Shown piece by piece: positions 11,370 through 25,453 of a stretch of DNA of 64,000 bases (position 1 is its first letter; the number at the start of each line of letters is the position of its first letter). Origin of the DNA: Microthyrium microscopicum (lineage: Eukaryota > Ascomycota > Dothideomycetes > Microthyriales > Microthyriaceae); assembly GCA_010405405.1 (NCBI GenBank), contig MU004230.1, forward strand, positions 1,075,744-1,139,743, read 5' to 3'. The notes beneath the pieces were generated by a model, which ran no database searches, was not told where the DNA came from, and saw only the letters and a list, made by a program, of their open reading frames with translations. The position numbers were made by a program, and so were the translations under genes.

Positions 11370-12133
11370 GATTAACAGGCTGACGTTGGAAATATTGCGC
11401 GAATTGATACTTGTTATTTTTGATTATAGGCTTTATAGGGCGTATTAAGTTTCGCGTCGAAGGTATTGTAGAGTTTGTACTCAAGGTTGGTTAAGAGATG
11501 AGTTGGCGCCTGTGGTGAGACCCGAGGGGCGTGGCAATTGCATGGCACTCCGAACTCATTTCAAGAAGTTACGGCTCTTGAAACAGTTTCGACACTCTGC
11601 CAATTTGAAGCTTTCGACTTTAAGACTCGTGCGAAATAAATCAGGTCCAAATACAGACCCCCAAGGATTTTAGCATTCTAAAGTTTGGATCAGAGATTAG
11701 CTATGCGTGGGTTTAGGCTCTACTTCTGACATGCATTCTATCGACTTCTCTTTCTAGTACGGAGTATAACCTTAAGAGTGGTTTGTTATATTTTACAGTT
11801 ATATAAACACGAATTCATCCAACTGATAGACAAAATAACTGGCGTGCCCCCACCAACTTCAATGGCTCCCAACAGCACACGCTGGTAATAAGTGCTTTAT
11901 TTACCATACAGGGCGGCCAGACTCGGATGTTTATCGATTGGAATACAAAACATAACACCTCTGAATTAAATGCGTTTGTGGGAGCCAGTCGAGTTGATGG
12001 GAGAGCACCAGTTATTTTGTTATGCGGTTGATCGTCCTATCTTTCAGGTTTCCGAAGTTTGAGATGCTCGAGCATATCATGTCTACTACTTGACTCAGCA
12101 AAATGCCCAGTCACCACCCCTGTTGAGCTCTCT
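11370..12133. other. Intergenic region between nucleotidase and SCO1
   Basis: No gene seen. It contains the upstream region of the nucleotidase gene and a 191 bp inverted-repeat element described separately. Confidence 0.45.
11830..12020. repeat. Short inverted-repeat (MITE-like) element
   Basis: The 49 bases at 11830-11878 recur in inverted orientation at 11972-12020. The outer 13 bases (ACAAAATAACTGG) match exactly, and I count about 37 of 49 matches overall. The loop of about 93 bases has no open frame. The size and architecture fit a MITE or decayed short foldback element. I cannot define a target-site duplication by eye. Confidence 0.55.
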
Positions 12134-13272
12134 CTACGCTGATGCAGCGACAGGCTTCGCCGTGGTGTTGGGTACAGCCAAAGGTTCTTTGCGCCTGGGA
12201 CTTTCGTCCAAGAAGCCGTCCCAGTCTCGTATATGGTCAATGATGACTTTTGATGCTTCTGGCGCGTTTACATTCCGCCCAATGACCTCAACAAAGTCGC
12301 CTTCCGGATCTGTTTCAGTGGTGTTAGTAAGTATTTCAAAATCGGGATGATTTGTAGTATACCCATAAGATAGAAGTATATGCTGTGATCAACCAAGTAG
12401 TCTTGGCCGGGCTTGACATGCGGAGGTGTTGAAAAGTAGACTCGATAAACCTTGCAGGTTTGTTTAATATCTTCATATTCCCCAGTCAACCCGATGATAT
12501 CCGGGTGGAATTCTTTCAGATACTGCTTTAACACAGCAGGTTGATCTCGAGCGGGATCGCAGGTGATCATGGCCGGTATCAGCACATCTCCGCATGCAGC
12601 CTTGATTCGATCAATCATCTCGCTCATCTTGTCAAGTTCGTCGGGGCATATATCGGGACAATGGGTGAATCCGAAATAGAGCTTTGAGAGTTAGCCATAG
12701 CGTCGCAACCACAAGAACAACATCTCACCAGAGCGTATTTATCTTTGAGATCCTCGTGCGTAAAGGGCCTGCCATTTTGATCCATCAAGCTGAAAGGTCC
12801 GCCGACCTTTGGTTTTCCAATGCCTTTAGTTTGACTCGCAATTCTCTTTCGTTCCATTCGAGCTCTTTCCTCGCGGAAGTATAGTACAAGTCCGGCACCA
12901 ACAAGGATGAAGACGACGCCTGCCTTCAACGTCAAGGGCTGTTCAAAAACAAAGACAAATCAGCCAACTGGCCTAGCAAAAAGCTTACGCACCTCTGAGC
13001 AGGGCCTGGCGCGGGGATATTTCGAGAATCTTTACCCCTAGCTTGTTCCGGGACCGTATTTGATCCATTGATCTGGGAGAGTATGCATGAGAGCTATTCG
13101 AGAATGGGCGCGAGCCATTCTTAGAGGGAGACCGAACGTGAAGGTGGTTGCGCGAAGACGATGAAAGCTGTTGAGCTCGAATGAAGGGTTGAAGGATGGG
13201 GCGGCTGCGGTAGGGACAGGAGTTCTCAAATGACTGGAAAAGTCGAGATGTGCCACGTCTAGATACCGCCAT
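12134..13272 (-). CDS. sco1: Mitochondrial copper chaperone SCO1
   Basis: Thioredoxin-fold inner-membrane protein that delivers copper to subunit 2 of cytochrome c oxidase. Minus-strand exons 13036-13272, 12729-12938, 12363-12681 and 12134-12309 join in frame to 313 residues. The N-terminus is an Arg/Ser-rich mitochondrial presequence, followed by one membrane span (about residues 84-99, AGVVFILVGAGLVLYF). The domain contains GGPFSLMDQNG, the copper-binding CPDIC in LYFGFTHCPDICPDELDKM, and the conserved downstream His in DYLVDHSIYFYLM. The C-terminus is DPEGDFVEVIGRN plus a short tail. The first intron donor GTAAAG at 13035 is chosen because two later GT sites break the frame. The start at 13272 is preferred to 13373, whose frame stops early. 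Confidence 0.93.
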
Positions 13273-13586
13273 GTTGACAATGATCGGGAAGTATCAAGGA
13301 AGACGTGGGTCGTAAAAGCAGCACCGTGGTGGTTGAAGAGACGTGCTTGACGTTCAATGTTGCGCATCGTCAACTTTTTTGAGCCGGCAACGCTGATTGG
13401 TCAACAGCCCGTCATCCATTTTGGCCATTGTTCATTACGATACCAACATTATTGGACGAAGCTATTGATCATTTATTTCTGAGATTGAATCACGACATGT
13501 AGAAGCACAGGATAATCGATAAATCTGGGCAAAATGACTAGTTCATGCCGTGAAATTGAATGAGCACGACCATATAATTATGTTTA
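13273..13586. other. SCO1 upstream / CENP-O downstream spacer
   Basis: About 310 bp separating the SCO1 start from the stop of the next minus-strand gene. Nothing else recognised. Confidence 0.4.
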
Positions 13587-14483
13587 CTATTGCTTCATGT
13601 CTTTCAGAGCTCGACAGATACTCTCAATCCGATCTGAACATTCTAGTATAGCTTTCTCTATCCGTCGCTTTTCATCAATATCCGCATTCTGGGGCATCCG
13701 CACTGTCACTTTGTCCAAGTCACCCGACGACCTAAGGAGCAATTTGACCAGCGTACCGTCTCGTAGTTCCAATTCAATATTGCTAGCTCCAGGGTCGTAA
13801 GCCTTCACGTCCTTGACGCAATATCGACCATGGGCTCCAAAAGCATAACTTTGTTTCAGTGCTTCGATCTTGTCCGATCGGGTAGTGAGCCCAACCAACT
13901 CTTTGCGCACACCTTTCGCGAATGCATGAAGGTCTTGAGAGTGACCAGGAAGCGATGCTGCACTCTCGTCTTCGTCTTTGGTAGGCATATGCTTACGCAG
14001 TATCGGTCGGAGTGATATGCATGCGGGGATAGTGTGCTGATGAAGCTTTAAGACTCCGTCTTCGAACTGACGAAAAAGAAGGTAGTAAGGTGGTACAAAG
14101 CTATTTTGACCAGTGGAATATAAATCCAATCGAACCCCCAGTATTTTACCATTATTGACTGCATTGGGGTCGGGATCTTTAACGCGAAATGCTGTGATGC
14201 CTGCTGTGATGCGAGCGTTGTTTGCGGCAATAGCAGAGGAGGTTTCCGAGAGTGTTGCTAACGCTCGATCGATGCCTGGAGGCTTTTGTGCACTATCATA
14301 TGATTGGAGTGCAAGTTTTGTTCGTCTTGAACCGATCAGACTTGTAGACAATAAGGATTTTCTGTGTCGCAAAGCTTCGACTAGGAGGGGTTAGCGAGAC
14401 GATACGCGTAGGAGGATGAATAAGACGAGCAACTCACTCTGCGCTCGTACTTGCGCAATTTCAGTATCGATCGCTGAATTCAT
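13587..14483 (-). CDS. CENP-O / Mal2 (Mcm21) kinetochore protein
   Basis: Component of the inner kinetochore COMA/CCAN complex. Minus-strand exons 14438-14483 and 13587-14380 join to 279 residues. The start MNSAIDTEIAQVRAQIEAL is a predicted coiled coil and is followed by RHRKSLLSTSLIGSRR, which resembles the CENP-O family N-terminus. The middle carries an RWD-type region (VNNGKILGVRLDLYSTG, PPYYLLFRQFEDGVLKLHQH, TIPACI) and the end is a helical segment rich in Arg and Glu. The 57-nt intron (GTGAGT...CCTCCTAG) has a GCTAAC branch site. Family assignment is from overall pattern and length rather than a catalytic motif, so it is less certain than the enzymes nearby. Confidence 0.75.
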
Positions 14484-14897
14484 TTTGGAATCCAAGCAGT
14501 TGATCTAGGAGGTTTGATCACGGCACTTCCTATGATTATGGAAATTGTCCCTTGACGCGTGTTTGGCGTTGCGTTGAGACTCGATTGCAAGTCAACAAGA
14601 TGCGCGCGATTTTGCACGTGCGCAGGCGGGACGGCAAGTCGGCCCGACCCTAGCGCAGCCTAAAAGAGTTAGCCGCTCGAGAACTTCCATCTTTGATCTT
14701 CCTGAAATCGATACACGGAGAACAATTTAGACGCACATGACGAGCCTGTGAACAGTTATCATTCTATCCTTTCATTATCAGAAGCAAGAAAGCCATGCTA
14801 TCTACGTGTACTACTCTATCACTTTCTGTCGCAATTCTCTATGGGTTATGCTCCAATGGAATCCTTGATTCTGGCCCCTGACTTGCTGATCCGATCT
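14484..14897. other. CENP-O upstream / MET3 downstream spacer
   Basis: Upstream region of the CENP-O gene and 3' region of the ATP sulfurylase gene. No additional gene seen. Confidence 0.4.
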
Positions 14898-16951
<2,054 letters not shown>

Positions 16952-18683
16952 TGTGATGCGTGGTTGAAATCTCAAGTTACAAACGACGTCAGTGGTGGGA
17001 TGTTGTCCTGCAAGGCTGAGGTGGAATAAGCAAAGGAAAAGAGAAGTTCTTCAGGAAGGCAAGTTGTCGAGAATTATATGGGGATTCCAGTTACTTGTAG
17101 TTTTGAATTTTCGTAGTGACCGGGATAAAGGTTCTGTTGGCGTTTTGGGAGGGAAAAGTAGCCGTGAACCTTGAAGGTCCATTGTTGTTTGAATTGCGTG
17201 ACGAGGCTATTGCGTGCTTGTTCCGCCCTCAACTCAAAATAGCACCTAAGCTTTTCCAATTTTCTTTACTACATCGCCACCTCATCAATTTTTTACTGGC
17301 TCCTAACAATATAACCGGACTCTAAAGCCAGGTACCAATCTGTACATCTACTTTGGTGGTAAATTATACACGGCGGTGACAAGTATATGCCATATCAACC
17401 AGAGAATTGTAAGAAAAGATACAGGTACATTGCACGCTTTTATCAATTGAGATATTGATTATCACACCAGGTGCTCAAAATACATATATTTTCTTGCTCA
17501 CCCTACGCACTTCACATTGTCAAGACCTGGTTCTCTTAGATTGGCTATACTACTTAAGAAACTGGCCAGCAATAGAGCATGTTAATGAAATGTTCGACTT
17601 ACAACGGCCAATTTGAATGCAACAAATCTTTGGTATCAAAATGGCCAAGAGTGACCTGGAATCTCGTTTCATGGCATAGGTACTAACGGTCCTTGTTTGC
17701 GTTTCAGTCAAAACAGTCCAAGAGTTCGAAGAAATGAGAACGTGCATCGTCACTGGACGAGAAGCGTTTGGAACATCGTGCTTTACACTGCTGGATCTCG
17801 ATTGCTTCCAGCAGAAATTTGCCCAATGGATAGGCAAGTGCTTGCAAACTATAGAAAGTCACTAAGCAAGAGCACATCAACTTGAAGTAGTTTCTACCAT
17901 GCTAAAGAAATTACAGCACGTAAGCACTTGATATGTCCGTAATTGAGCCAGTTGCGAACTGGTATATGTAGGTATTCAGGTTCTTAGCCGTCACGCTCTT
18001 GCTGCGCTACAGAAGCTTCTTTGTTGCGGCCCGGCCTCAAGTATTGTCGTAAAGATATGATACTCGAGGCAGCATACTCCGCTGAGTCCAGGAGAAGAAA
18101 ACAAAACTTTAGTATTCGAAGAAGCAGGGCTCAAGAGTCTTGATAGTATTCTTGTTAAAGTATCGGTACTATAATGCTAGTCGTTTTGGGAAATCCTGAG
18201 CATCGTGGAGTTAACTTGGATACGGAGACTTGATCAAAGAAACTTGTCCCTTGTACGACAACACCATACCTCGTCCGTTGTTTCTTCTCAAGCCATTCGG
18301 GCCTTCTATCCATTGTTTGAGAATGGAAGAGCTGCACTTACCAAAGACGGTGGCAGTGCCTATACACCGATGCAGTATTCACCTGCTACGGTTAGACTTT
18401 AGACGCATACATGGCTTCCTCAAGTCATTCAACTGGGCGAACGCTCGCCATACATCTTAGTTTACATCCGCCTTGACGAACCTTTCTCTTCTTCCTCCCA
18501 ACATCGCCATCTACCTAAGTACCTTTACGTACTGCATCGGCATCCTGAAAGCTTTTTAGCTCAGATTCCCTATCTGACCTGTTACACACACACTCGTTTG
18601 TTTGCTTTCATTAGGCATTTCATCCGAGATCGTCCTAGATTAACCCATCATACTTGTCTGAAAGTCTTTCCACCACATCTACG
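16952..18683. other. 1.7 kb divergent intergenic region MET3 / aquaporin
   Basis: Upstream DNA of two divergent genes. Short open frames exist (for example minus strand 17550-17837), but none resembles a family or has a convincing start and codon pattern. The part just upstream of the aquaporin start (about 18470-18683) is pyrimidine-rich and probably the transcribed leader. Confidence 0.45.
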
Positions 18684-19984
18684 ATGAATGTTAATCCACC
18701 AGCGGCGACGCCAGTCGTCCTACCATTTACTCACCCACGAGCCACTGATCCAGTCAATCCAGCTCCACGACGTCTTCCAGGCGTGAAATGGATGGGAGAT
18801 ACTTCGAGAAACCACACCGTTGCCATGATCGGAGAGTTTACAGGAACCTTCCTCTTCCTATTCATGGCATTCACTGGAACACAAGTGGCAAACACATATG
18901 CCGCTAATAGCAACGTCCACGGCCCAAATCCTAGTGTACTACTTTACATTTCTTTGAGTTTTGGCTTTTCTCTTGCGGTGAATGCTTGGGTGTTCTTTCG
19001 AATTTCAGGAGGTCTTTTCAATCCAGCTGTTAGTGATCTGATTGACTTTTGATGACATAGTCACTCACGTTTATAGGTCACGTTTGGTCTCTGTCTCATT
19101 GGGGCTGTTGGATGGCTTCGGGGTTTACTTGTTGCAATTGCACAAATAGTCGGAGCGATCGCAGCAGCGGCTGTCGTCTCGGGTCTCTTTCCTGGTCCCC
19201 TTTTAGTGGAAACGAGAGTCGCCGCAGGGACCAGTCTCCAGAGAGCCGTCTTCATCGAAATGTTCTTGACAGCACAGCTAATCCTCACAATGTATGCAAT
19301 TCCGTCGTGTTTACATGTGATACTGATGAAGTTGTAGTTTCATGCTTGCGGCAGAAAAACATCGCGGAACCTTTCTTGCTCCGGTCGGAATTGGCCTCGC
19401 TCTTTTCATTGCGGAACTGGCTGGTAAGCTCGAGCTCGATATTCCATAGCCCATCTTCTGACATTTTGTAGGCGTGTATTGGACTGGCGGATCGCTCAAC
19501 CCTGCTCGTTCATTTGGACCCGAAGTTGCTATTGGTAATTTCAAATCCGATCACTGGGTTTATTGGGTTGGTCCAATGCTCGGTGCTCTTATAGCAGTGA
19601 TTTTCTATCGCCTCATCAAAATCTTGGAATACGAAACTGCCAATCCAGGCCAAGATTATGATGGAAGATCCACTCGTACTGCAGATGCAGGTCAGTCTTT
19701 CGATTCCCATGTCTCGTGAAGATCTTGCAACTGATTATCTCGTAGGAGTAGATGGCCACTCTGATGGCACATATCCCACCAGTCGAGGCGGACCTCATCG
19801 ACAGCCATCTAGCGAGATAAGCTCCAGAGCATTCCCCATGCCAGCAAAAGCCCAGCTACCCATGAAAAACAGCCACGCTATCTCAACGAGTCCTACTAGT
19901 GAGTTTGGTCGAAGTGGTCGAACGGTCCACCCTGGCCTTGACACATTCTCACGAAGCAACGATGTCGAAAAAGCTCAGGTCTGA
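18684..19984 (+). CDS. Aquaporin / aquaglyceroporin-type channel (MIP family)
   Basis: Membrane channel for water or small neutral solutes. Exons 18684-19028, 19077-19291, 19338-19423, 19472-19690 and 19746-19984 join to 367 residues. Both pore signatures are present: [11 protein letters not shown] in loop B (the NPA is at the end of exon 1) and [12 protein letters not shown] in loop E. Six hydrophobic spans are visible, with a long N-terminal cytosolic stretch rich in Pro and a polar C-terminal tail of about 90 residues. Ser or Arg after the second NPA (NPARS) is normal. The last intron (GTCAGT...CTCGTAG) is inferred: reading through it would end the protein at 19719, so two C-termini are possible. 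The TTG-started extension at 18654 is not used. Substrate specificity cannot be read directly. Confidence 0.92.
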
Positions 19985-20173
19985 AGTTCCAACACAGCAA
20001 TCCAGATGTTATCCTCAGCATGTTAACCAAGATTATATTTACTTTCACCACACCTAAGAGCGGAATATGGCACTGGCTGCCATCGGACACAGAATTAGAG
20101 GTTTGGAGTTGAGCTCGGAACCATTCTTAGTCTTGTTGTAGTCCGCATCGCATTCTCGTCAAGGACAGCAGAT

Positions 20174-20830
20174 TTATATTGTCGGTAGAATTGATGCATC
20201 AGATTTCTCCAATCGCTTGATGGCTTTTCGTGATCGTCCAATGTCAATTTCTAGTTGACGCATTTGTGTACTAATGTTCAGGATTTGGGGAACTGATTCG
20301 CCCACGGCAGTAACAAATTGGGCTTGTGTGTCTTTCAAAGCATTAGGAACAATCATGCCGAACCATCGAATTGGATCATTGGGTTTGTCGTCAGCTTGTT
20401 GCGACGATTCTGCTTCCGTACTGGATATGGTCTTGTCTGGAGTGGCCTCGGATATCTTAGACGCTAAAACTGAGTATTTCAGGACATCTTTATTCAAAGA
20501 ATCCACCTTGCTAGAGACTGGTTAGTAAAAATCACATAGAATGGATGGACAGGAACTTGCACAAGTTTAGTGGCTTGCATTCTGTAGTCATAGTCATCCT
20601 GCCCAAACCGCTTCCCGCCCTGAGCGGAACTGTTCGCTCTTGCTAAGGAAATAAAGCCCTATAGTCTATTAGAGATATTCGGATAATCAGGACACCAGAA
20701 GAATGACCAGTGAAAGTGATTTGTGGAGCGTCTCTCGAGCCTTTTGATGTTCATCGAGGAGGTAGAGGTATTGTTCTAATAAAGCATCCAGTGCTGTGAT
20801 ATGTTGCTCTAGCTCCGGTGAGGATGACAT
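20174..20830 (-). CDS. Vma22-like V-ATPase assembly factor (CCDC115 family)
   Basis: Probable ER factor for assembly of the V-ATPase V0 sector. Minus-strand exons 20708-20830, 20557-20658 and 20174-20506 join in phase 0 to 185 residues, close to yeast Vma22 (181). The N-terminal half is a coiled coil (PELEQHITALDALLEQYLYL, LDEHQKARETLHKSLS) followed by GFISLARANSSAQGGKRFGQ. The diagnostic C-terminal block is DPIRWFGMIVPNALKDTQAQ, with an AVGESVPQ and MRQLEIDIGRSRKAIKRLEK tail. The first intron donor is GTCATT, weaker than its neighbours. The assignment rests on this block and the length. A divergent V-ATPase proteolipid gene lies 5 kb away, which may be chance. Confidence 0.75.
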
Positions 20831-21066
20831 GATGATAGCGTCCACGTAAGAACCATAAGAAAGGACTTGCCCTTTGGAACTTTGGAACTTTGGATGCTGC
20901 TGAAGAAGCCTGGAAGTTGTCGTTCAAAGTCAAAAGGTCTGTGCGCAAGCTCCCTTTCCATTGACCTCCAGTCTGGTGTTGAACCAAGTTCTTCCTGTCA
21001 CTCTCCAAGGTTAAGTAAACTCGCATCTACGCTATCGCCGACACCAGGGGCTCATGAGATATCTCG

Positions 21067-21980
21067 ATGGCCACGATATGTAGCGCATGTCTCAAGAGAT
21101 CTTCCCGACTCCTGCGCCTCGTAGATGACGCACATCGTCTGGCACCATCAAACTATCGAGCCTTCTCGATCCTTAGCCGCCCAGCACCAACATACGAAGG
21201 CCATGTTCCGCTGACATCGATCGAGCGTACTGCACTAGCAGTAGGCTCTGGTGTGATGGCCTATTTCAACCCACGAAGAGCTGGTCAGTCACATTGAGGT
21301 GTACATTTGCTATTCGCTCATCGACATTAGACCTCATTGCTCTCTTCGGCGAGACGACTGCGCAGCCGTTCTTCATCAATAGGCTTCGCAATGCAATGTT
21401 GAAGTCTCCCACAGGTCGACGAATACTCCGAGACCGGCCGCGTATAACTTCCACCAGCCTATCGCTCCCATACTTAGCCTCCCTCCCCACGAATACCGTT
21501 GGTCACACATACTACGAGTGGCTAGAACGAGAGAAGGTTTCACCGGATACACGTTCCGCGGTTCGATACATTGACGATGAAGAATGTGCATATGTCATGC
21601 AACGATACCGTGAATCTCACGACTTTTACCACGCGTTGACTGGACTACCTACAGTGCGTGAAGGAGAAGTGGCATTGAAATGCTTCGAATTTGCAAACAC
21701 AGGACTTCCCATGACAGGATTGAGCGTTTTCAATGTCTTTACTCTCAAGGCACAAGAAAGGGAGCGCTTTTGGGGAACATATGGTCCGTGGGCTGTCCGG
21801 AATGGCGCATGTTCTGACGACGTGATCAATGTGTACTGGGAGGAAGAAATGGAAACGGATGTTGATGAGCTCAGGACACGACTAGGAATTGAGAAGCCTC
21901 CGGATCTGCGGGATATTAGGAAGCAAGAGAGAGAAAAGCGGAAGGCTATGCAAAACTCTGCGCCCGCAACGGCTGCCTAG
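21067..21980 (+). CDS. coq4: Ubiquinone biosynthesis protein COQ4, mitochondrial
   Basis: Matrix-side inner membrane protein that organises the CoQ biosynthetic complex. Exons 21067-21283 and 21331-21980 join to 288 residues. The N-terminus is a cleavable presequence type ([20 protein letters not shown]). The conserved core begins [20 protein letters not shown] and runs through [17 protein letters not shown] across the splice site. The zinc ligand signature HDxxHx11E is intact as [17 protein letters not shown] (about residue 168). The C-terminal segment is conserved ([31 protein letters not shown]) and a charged tail ends the protein. It starts only about 240 bp from the divergent Vma22-like gene. 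Confidence 0.95.
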
Positions 21981-22107
21981 GTATAATGAAACAACAGAAT
22001 GATACCAAGTCTGCGCCTGCTAGTGGTGAATGAAGTGGCAGATCGAGGAATGGATATCGATGATGAGGAAAACCAGCGCCGGTATCGTACAGCCGTACTC
22101 CCAAGGC

Positions 22108-22644
22108 TCAATCATCAAGTAGCGCTTCTAAATCATCGTCGTCATCCCAACTTCCACCACCACGCCTCACAACTTCAATCTTCCCGCCCTTCTGTTTTTC
22201 TTCACTCTCAGCAACCTTCTCCAAGAAGCCCTTGAGCTCGGTTTCTGTGACTTTTTGTCTGATCTGGCCGGATCGTGCTAGGGAGATGAGGCGGGCCTCG
22301 ACATCGTTCGCGCGTGAGGCTTTGACAAGGCGGATGCGACCAAGACGGTCGGCGGCGTCGGGAGTCAGAATTTGGTTGAGGATGTTTTGACGTGCTGCGG
22401 CTTCAGCATCCCTATATAACAACCTTGGTTAGATTGCGGAGGTCTTAAAGAGGTGCAAAAGGTATTCAGAATTACTGTTTTTGCTCCTGCTCGGAAGAGT
22501 CATCGTTTGCGCCTGATTGCTGTTTGAGTTGGGCAAGGCGTGCTTGACGAATCTAGAGTAATCGAAAGGTCTGGTTAGTTGGCTGCAGGACCCGACACAT
22601 GCGAGAGTTGAAAGACATGCCTCTTCTAGATCGGCGTCCGCCAT
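22108..22644 (-). CDS. PDCD5 / TFAR19-family DNA-binding protein
   Basis: Small helical protein of the PDCD5 family, conserved from archaea to humans and linked to apoptosis and chaperonin function in animals. Minus-strand exons 22621-22644, 22476-22552 and 22108-22411 join to 134 residues: MADADLEE then IRQARLAQLKQQSG, then DAEAAARQNILNQILTPDAA and LGRIRLVKASRANDVEARL. The end is acidic (DDDDDLEALLDD). The first intron (22553-22620) begins with GC: GAG|GCATGT...CTCTAG|ATT. Only this donor keeps the frame, so it is a GC-AG intron. The gene is tail to tail with coq4, with about 130 bp between the stops. Confidence 0.93.
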
Positions 22645-23542
22645 AATGCGTAGTGATCTCTTCTAGACTGGCAGTACTATTTGAAGAGTTTGGTAAGATT
22701 TCAGAAGTTGTTGGGTGAACCGGAAGCGCAGGCGACAATAGTAGAGGAATTTACGGTTTACCCCAGTCCAGAATTGTAGCGGGGCAAAGAGCTTTGGTGG
22801 ATTTCGAGGTTCAATATACCAACTTAAGCCTCGATTGAAAATAATAGAAGGTGAATATGCCTAGTATGTTCTTACTAGTAGTTATTGTACGCTGTCGGAT
22901 CCACTCAAAGTAGTCTTGTCTTCATTTAACCGATCGTGTTGGTAAATGTTCGAAGATCGATTGTGAGTCGTGACTTATATGTCCAACATGCACCACCATA
23001 CCTAGGAGAATTGATCATAGCACTTGATTATAGAATGAGCCTGATATTGACTGTCCTACCCTACTGACTACTTCTTTTTATAGTAGTAAGTACCAATTGT
23101 AAATTCGAAGTCAATATCAAAGGTTCAGTTGATCAGGCCAGGGTTGGCGGCGACAATGTTCAAGGTTGATGTTGAGCCGGGATGGTGATCCTCTGATCCC
23201 TGCAAACGAGACGACTCCCTTCAACTCATTGCTCTCTGAGTCTCTATCCCAAAACGGTAATGTCTTGGCATGCGCTCTCCTTTCTGCCCCAACTCCCAAC
23301 AGATTCCAACCCTCAAACTGCACTCTTCACTTTCCACAATTGCGATTCCTTGCCCAACCTATCTACAATCTAGCATCTTCCCTCGAATCCTCCCCGTCGA
23401 GACATATATCGTATTCGCTTGAACTTCTGTCGTCAATCAACTTAACGTATTACCGGAGAGACAGCAGCATTTTATATTGGCGTCCCGCGTCAACACCATA
23501 CACTGCCATGGTTACGCGGCAGCACTCTCTTCAATACCAGTC
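22645..23542. other. Divergent region PDCD5 / Ted1-like
   Basis: About 900 bp between two divergent starts. A pyrimidine-rich stretch around 23200-23540 is probably the leader of the downstream gene. No additional gene recognised. Confidence 0.45.
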
Positions 23543-25453
23543 ATGAATCGCCTTCCGCAGCTGCATCTTTCTGCCTGGCCATCTCTAAAGCAATATCCCG
23601 CGACCTCGTTTGTCTTTCGCTTTCTCTCTATACCCAATATCCTCATACTATTATGGCTTTATGTTGTTTACTGGAGCGAGCGCACTGTCTTCACGAAAAG
23701 TATACAAGAATGCCAATGGGATCAGTGGGAAACATTTGTCAGTTCTCATATTTGACAAGCCTCCATTCCTCCTGTATACTAACGTGTATAGCCCGCCGAG
23801 TCATCACCCCATCATGTGGCATTTATTGCAGACCCTCAAATCGTGGATCCTCATACTTATCCGGGCCGACCATGGCCATTGTCTACGTTGACGGTCATGT
23901 ATACCGACTCTTACCTACGCCGGACCTATAGCCTTATACAACAGCAACTCTATCCCGACACTACTGTTTTTCTGGGCGACTTGTTTGACGGTGGAAGAGA
24001 GTGGTCAACTTCTCATAGCTCCAGCCCTGAGAAACGATACAAAAAGTACGGCGAAAAGTTTTGGCACAAGGAATACGTGAGATTTGCTGGCATGTTCTTC
24101 AAGACATGGTTGAATGCTGGTGTAATAGGTCGGGAAGGGCAACCCAGCAGACGACAAATACTCTCGAATCTCCCCGGAAATCATGATCTGGGATTCGCTT
24201 CTGGAATTCAAGAGCCAGTTCGCAACCGGTTTAATGCCTATTTTGGAGACGGCAATTCGATAGATGTGATTGGTAACCATACTTTCGTATCCATCGATAC
24301 CGTATCACTAAGCGCAAAGGAAGATGCTGGCGCAGAAGAGACTCTTTGGGAACCTGCGCAGAGCTTTTTGGACGGGTTTTCGGGCTCACTGGATCGAGTG
24401 CTGGGAACACATATGGCATTGCAACTACAAAAACACCGCGGGCCCGTCTATGATCACAAAGTGGTTGATACCGATGACTTGGAATCGGACCAAATACCAG
24501 ATAACTCTTTCAAAACAAATGCCTCTTTTCCAATGGTTCTTTTGACACATGTACCTCTTTACCGGGAACCTGGAACACCATGTGGACCAATGCGAGAAAG
24601 ATGGCCACAATCCAAGGACGCCAGCGGCAAATTACTTGACGTCGATGACCGGAATGCAATCGTGGTACATCGAGGGTATCAATATCAAAATGTGCTTTCA
24701 GAAGACCTTTCCAAAGAAATTGCGTCTAAACTAGAGAATGTCAGCCATGCATTTTCCGGAGATGATCACGACTACTGCGAGCTTGTTCATCGTAGATATC
24801 CCTCAGCTGGAAGTGGCATCCGAGAGATCACAGTCAAGTCAATATCCTGGGCTATGGGAGTGAGAAAACCAGGATTCCAGCTATTGAGTCTTTGGAATCC
24901 CATCAACGAGGAAGGGGCATCAATCAAGCAAGGTGGTGAAACTGAAGGCACTTTACAGACAAAGCTCTGTCTTCTCCCAGATCAACTAGGCCTCTTCATT
25001 TTATATGCCAAAGTTCTTGCATTTTCTCTGATCGTCCTAGCGACGAGAGCAATGTATCTCATGTTACACCCTGAGCTATCCACTCTGGGACTGTCTTCAG
25101 AACCTCTTCTGCCTCTTGCACGGTCCGCTTCACAGTCCGAAATTGAACGAGCTGCTAGTTCCAGTTCCGATGATGGTTCTGGTGCATTAACGACAAGGTC
25201 GCGACTCTCAGTCAAGCAAGAAGGTGTGAAGTCGAGAGGCGCCAGTCCCAAACCATCTTCTGGATACGGTCTTCCCGCCGATCAGTACATTCCTCTTTCT
25301 TCGAAACAGGCACCATCGAATATTGGCACTAATACTATTCCACAAAGTCGGTTCAGAGGTCGCCAAATGTTTGTTCAAGAGTTTCGGTGGAGTTTATTCA
25401 AGGTAGCTCTTGTCGTCTTGCCCTGGTACAGCTGGCTGTTGTATCGTGGATAG
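23543..25453 (+). CDS. Ted1/Cdc1-like ER metallophosphoesterase
   Basis: Calcineurin-fold phosphoesterase of the Cdc1/Ted1/PGAP5 group, which removes ethanolamine phosphate from GPI-anchor mannose in the ER. Exons 23543-23737 and 23792-25453 join to 618 residues. A membrane span near the N-terminus (FLSIPNILILLWLYVVYW) is followed by the metal motifs FIADPQIVDP, FLGDLFDGGREW, NLPGNHDLG and HAFSGDDHDYCE in order. Two hydrophobic segments near the C-terminus (LFILYAKVLAFSLIVLATRA and FKVALVVLPWYSWLLY) flank a Ser-rich luminal or cytosolic loop. The ATG at 23543 is the first in frame. Whether it is the Ted1 or the Cdc1 orthologue I cannot decide by eye. Confidence 0.85.

Noticed and set aside
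12985-13373. Alternative SCO1 start at 13373 and later donors near 12990
   Set aside because: Both break the frame into the second exon; the start at 13272 with donor at 13035 gives the family join LGPLTLKAG.
17550-17837. 95-codon minus-strand frame in the met3/aquaporin gap
   Set aside because: No family features, no splice partners and AT-rich surroundings; treated as chance.
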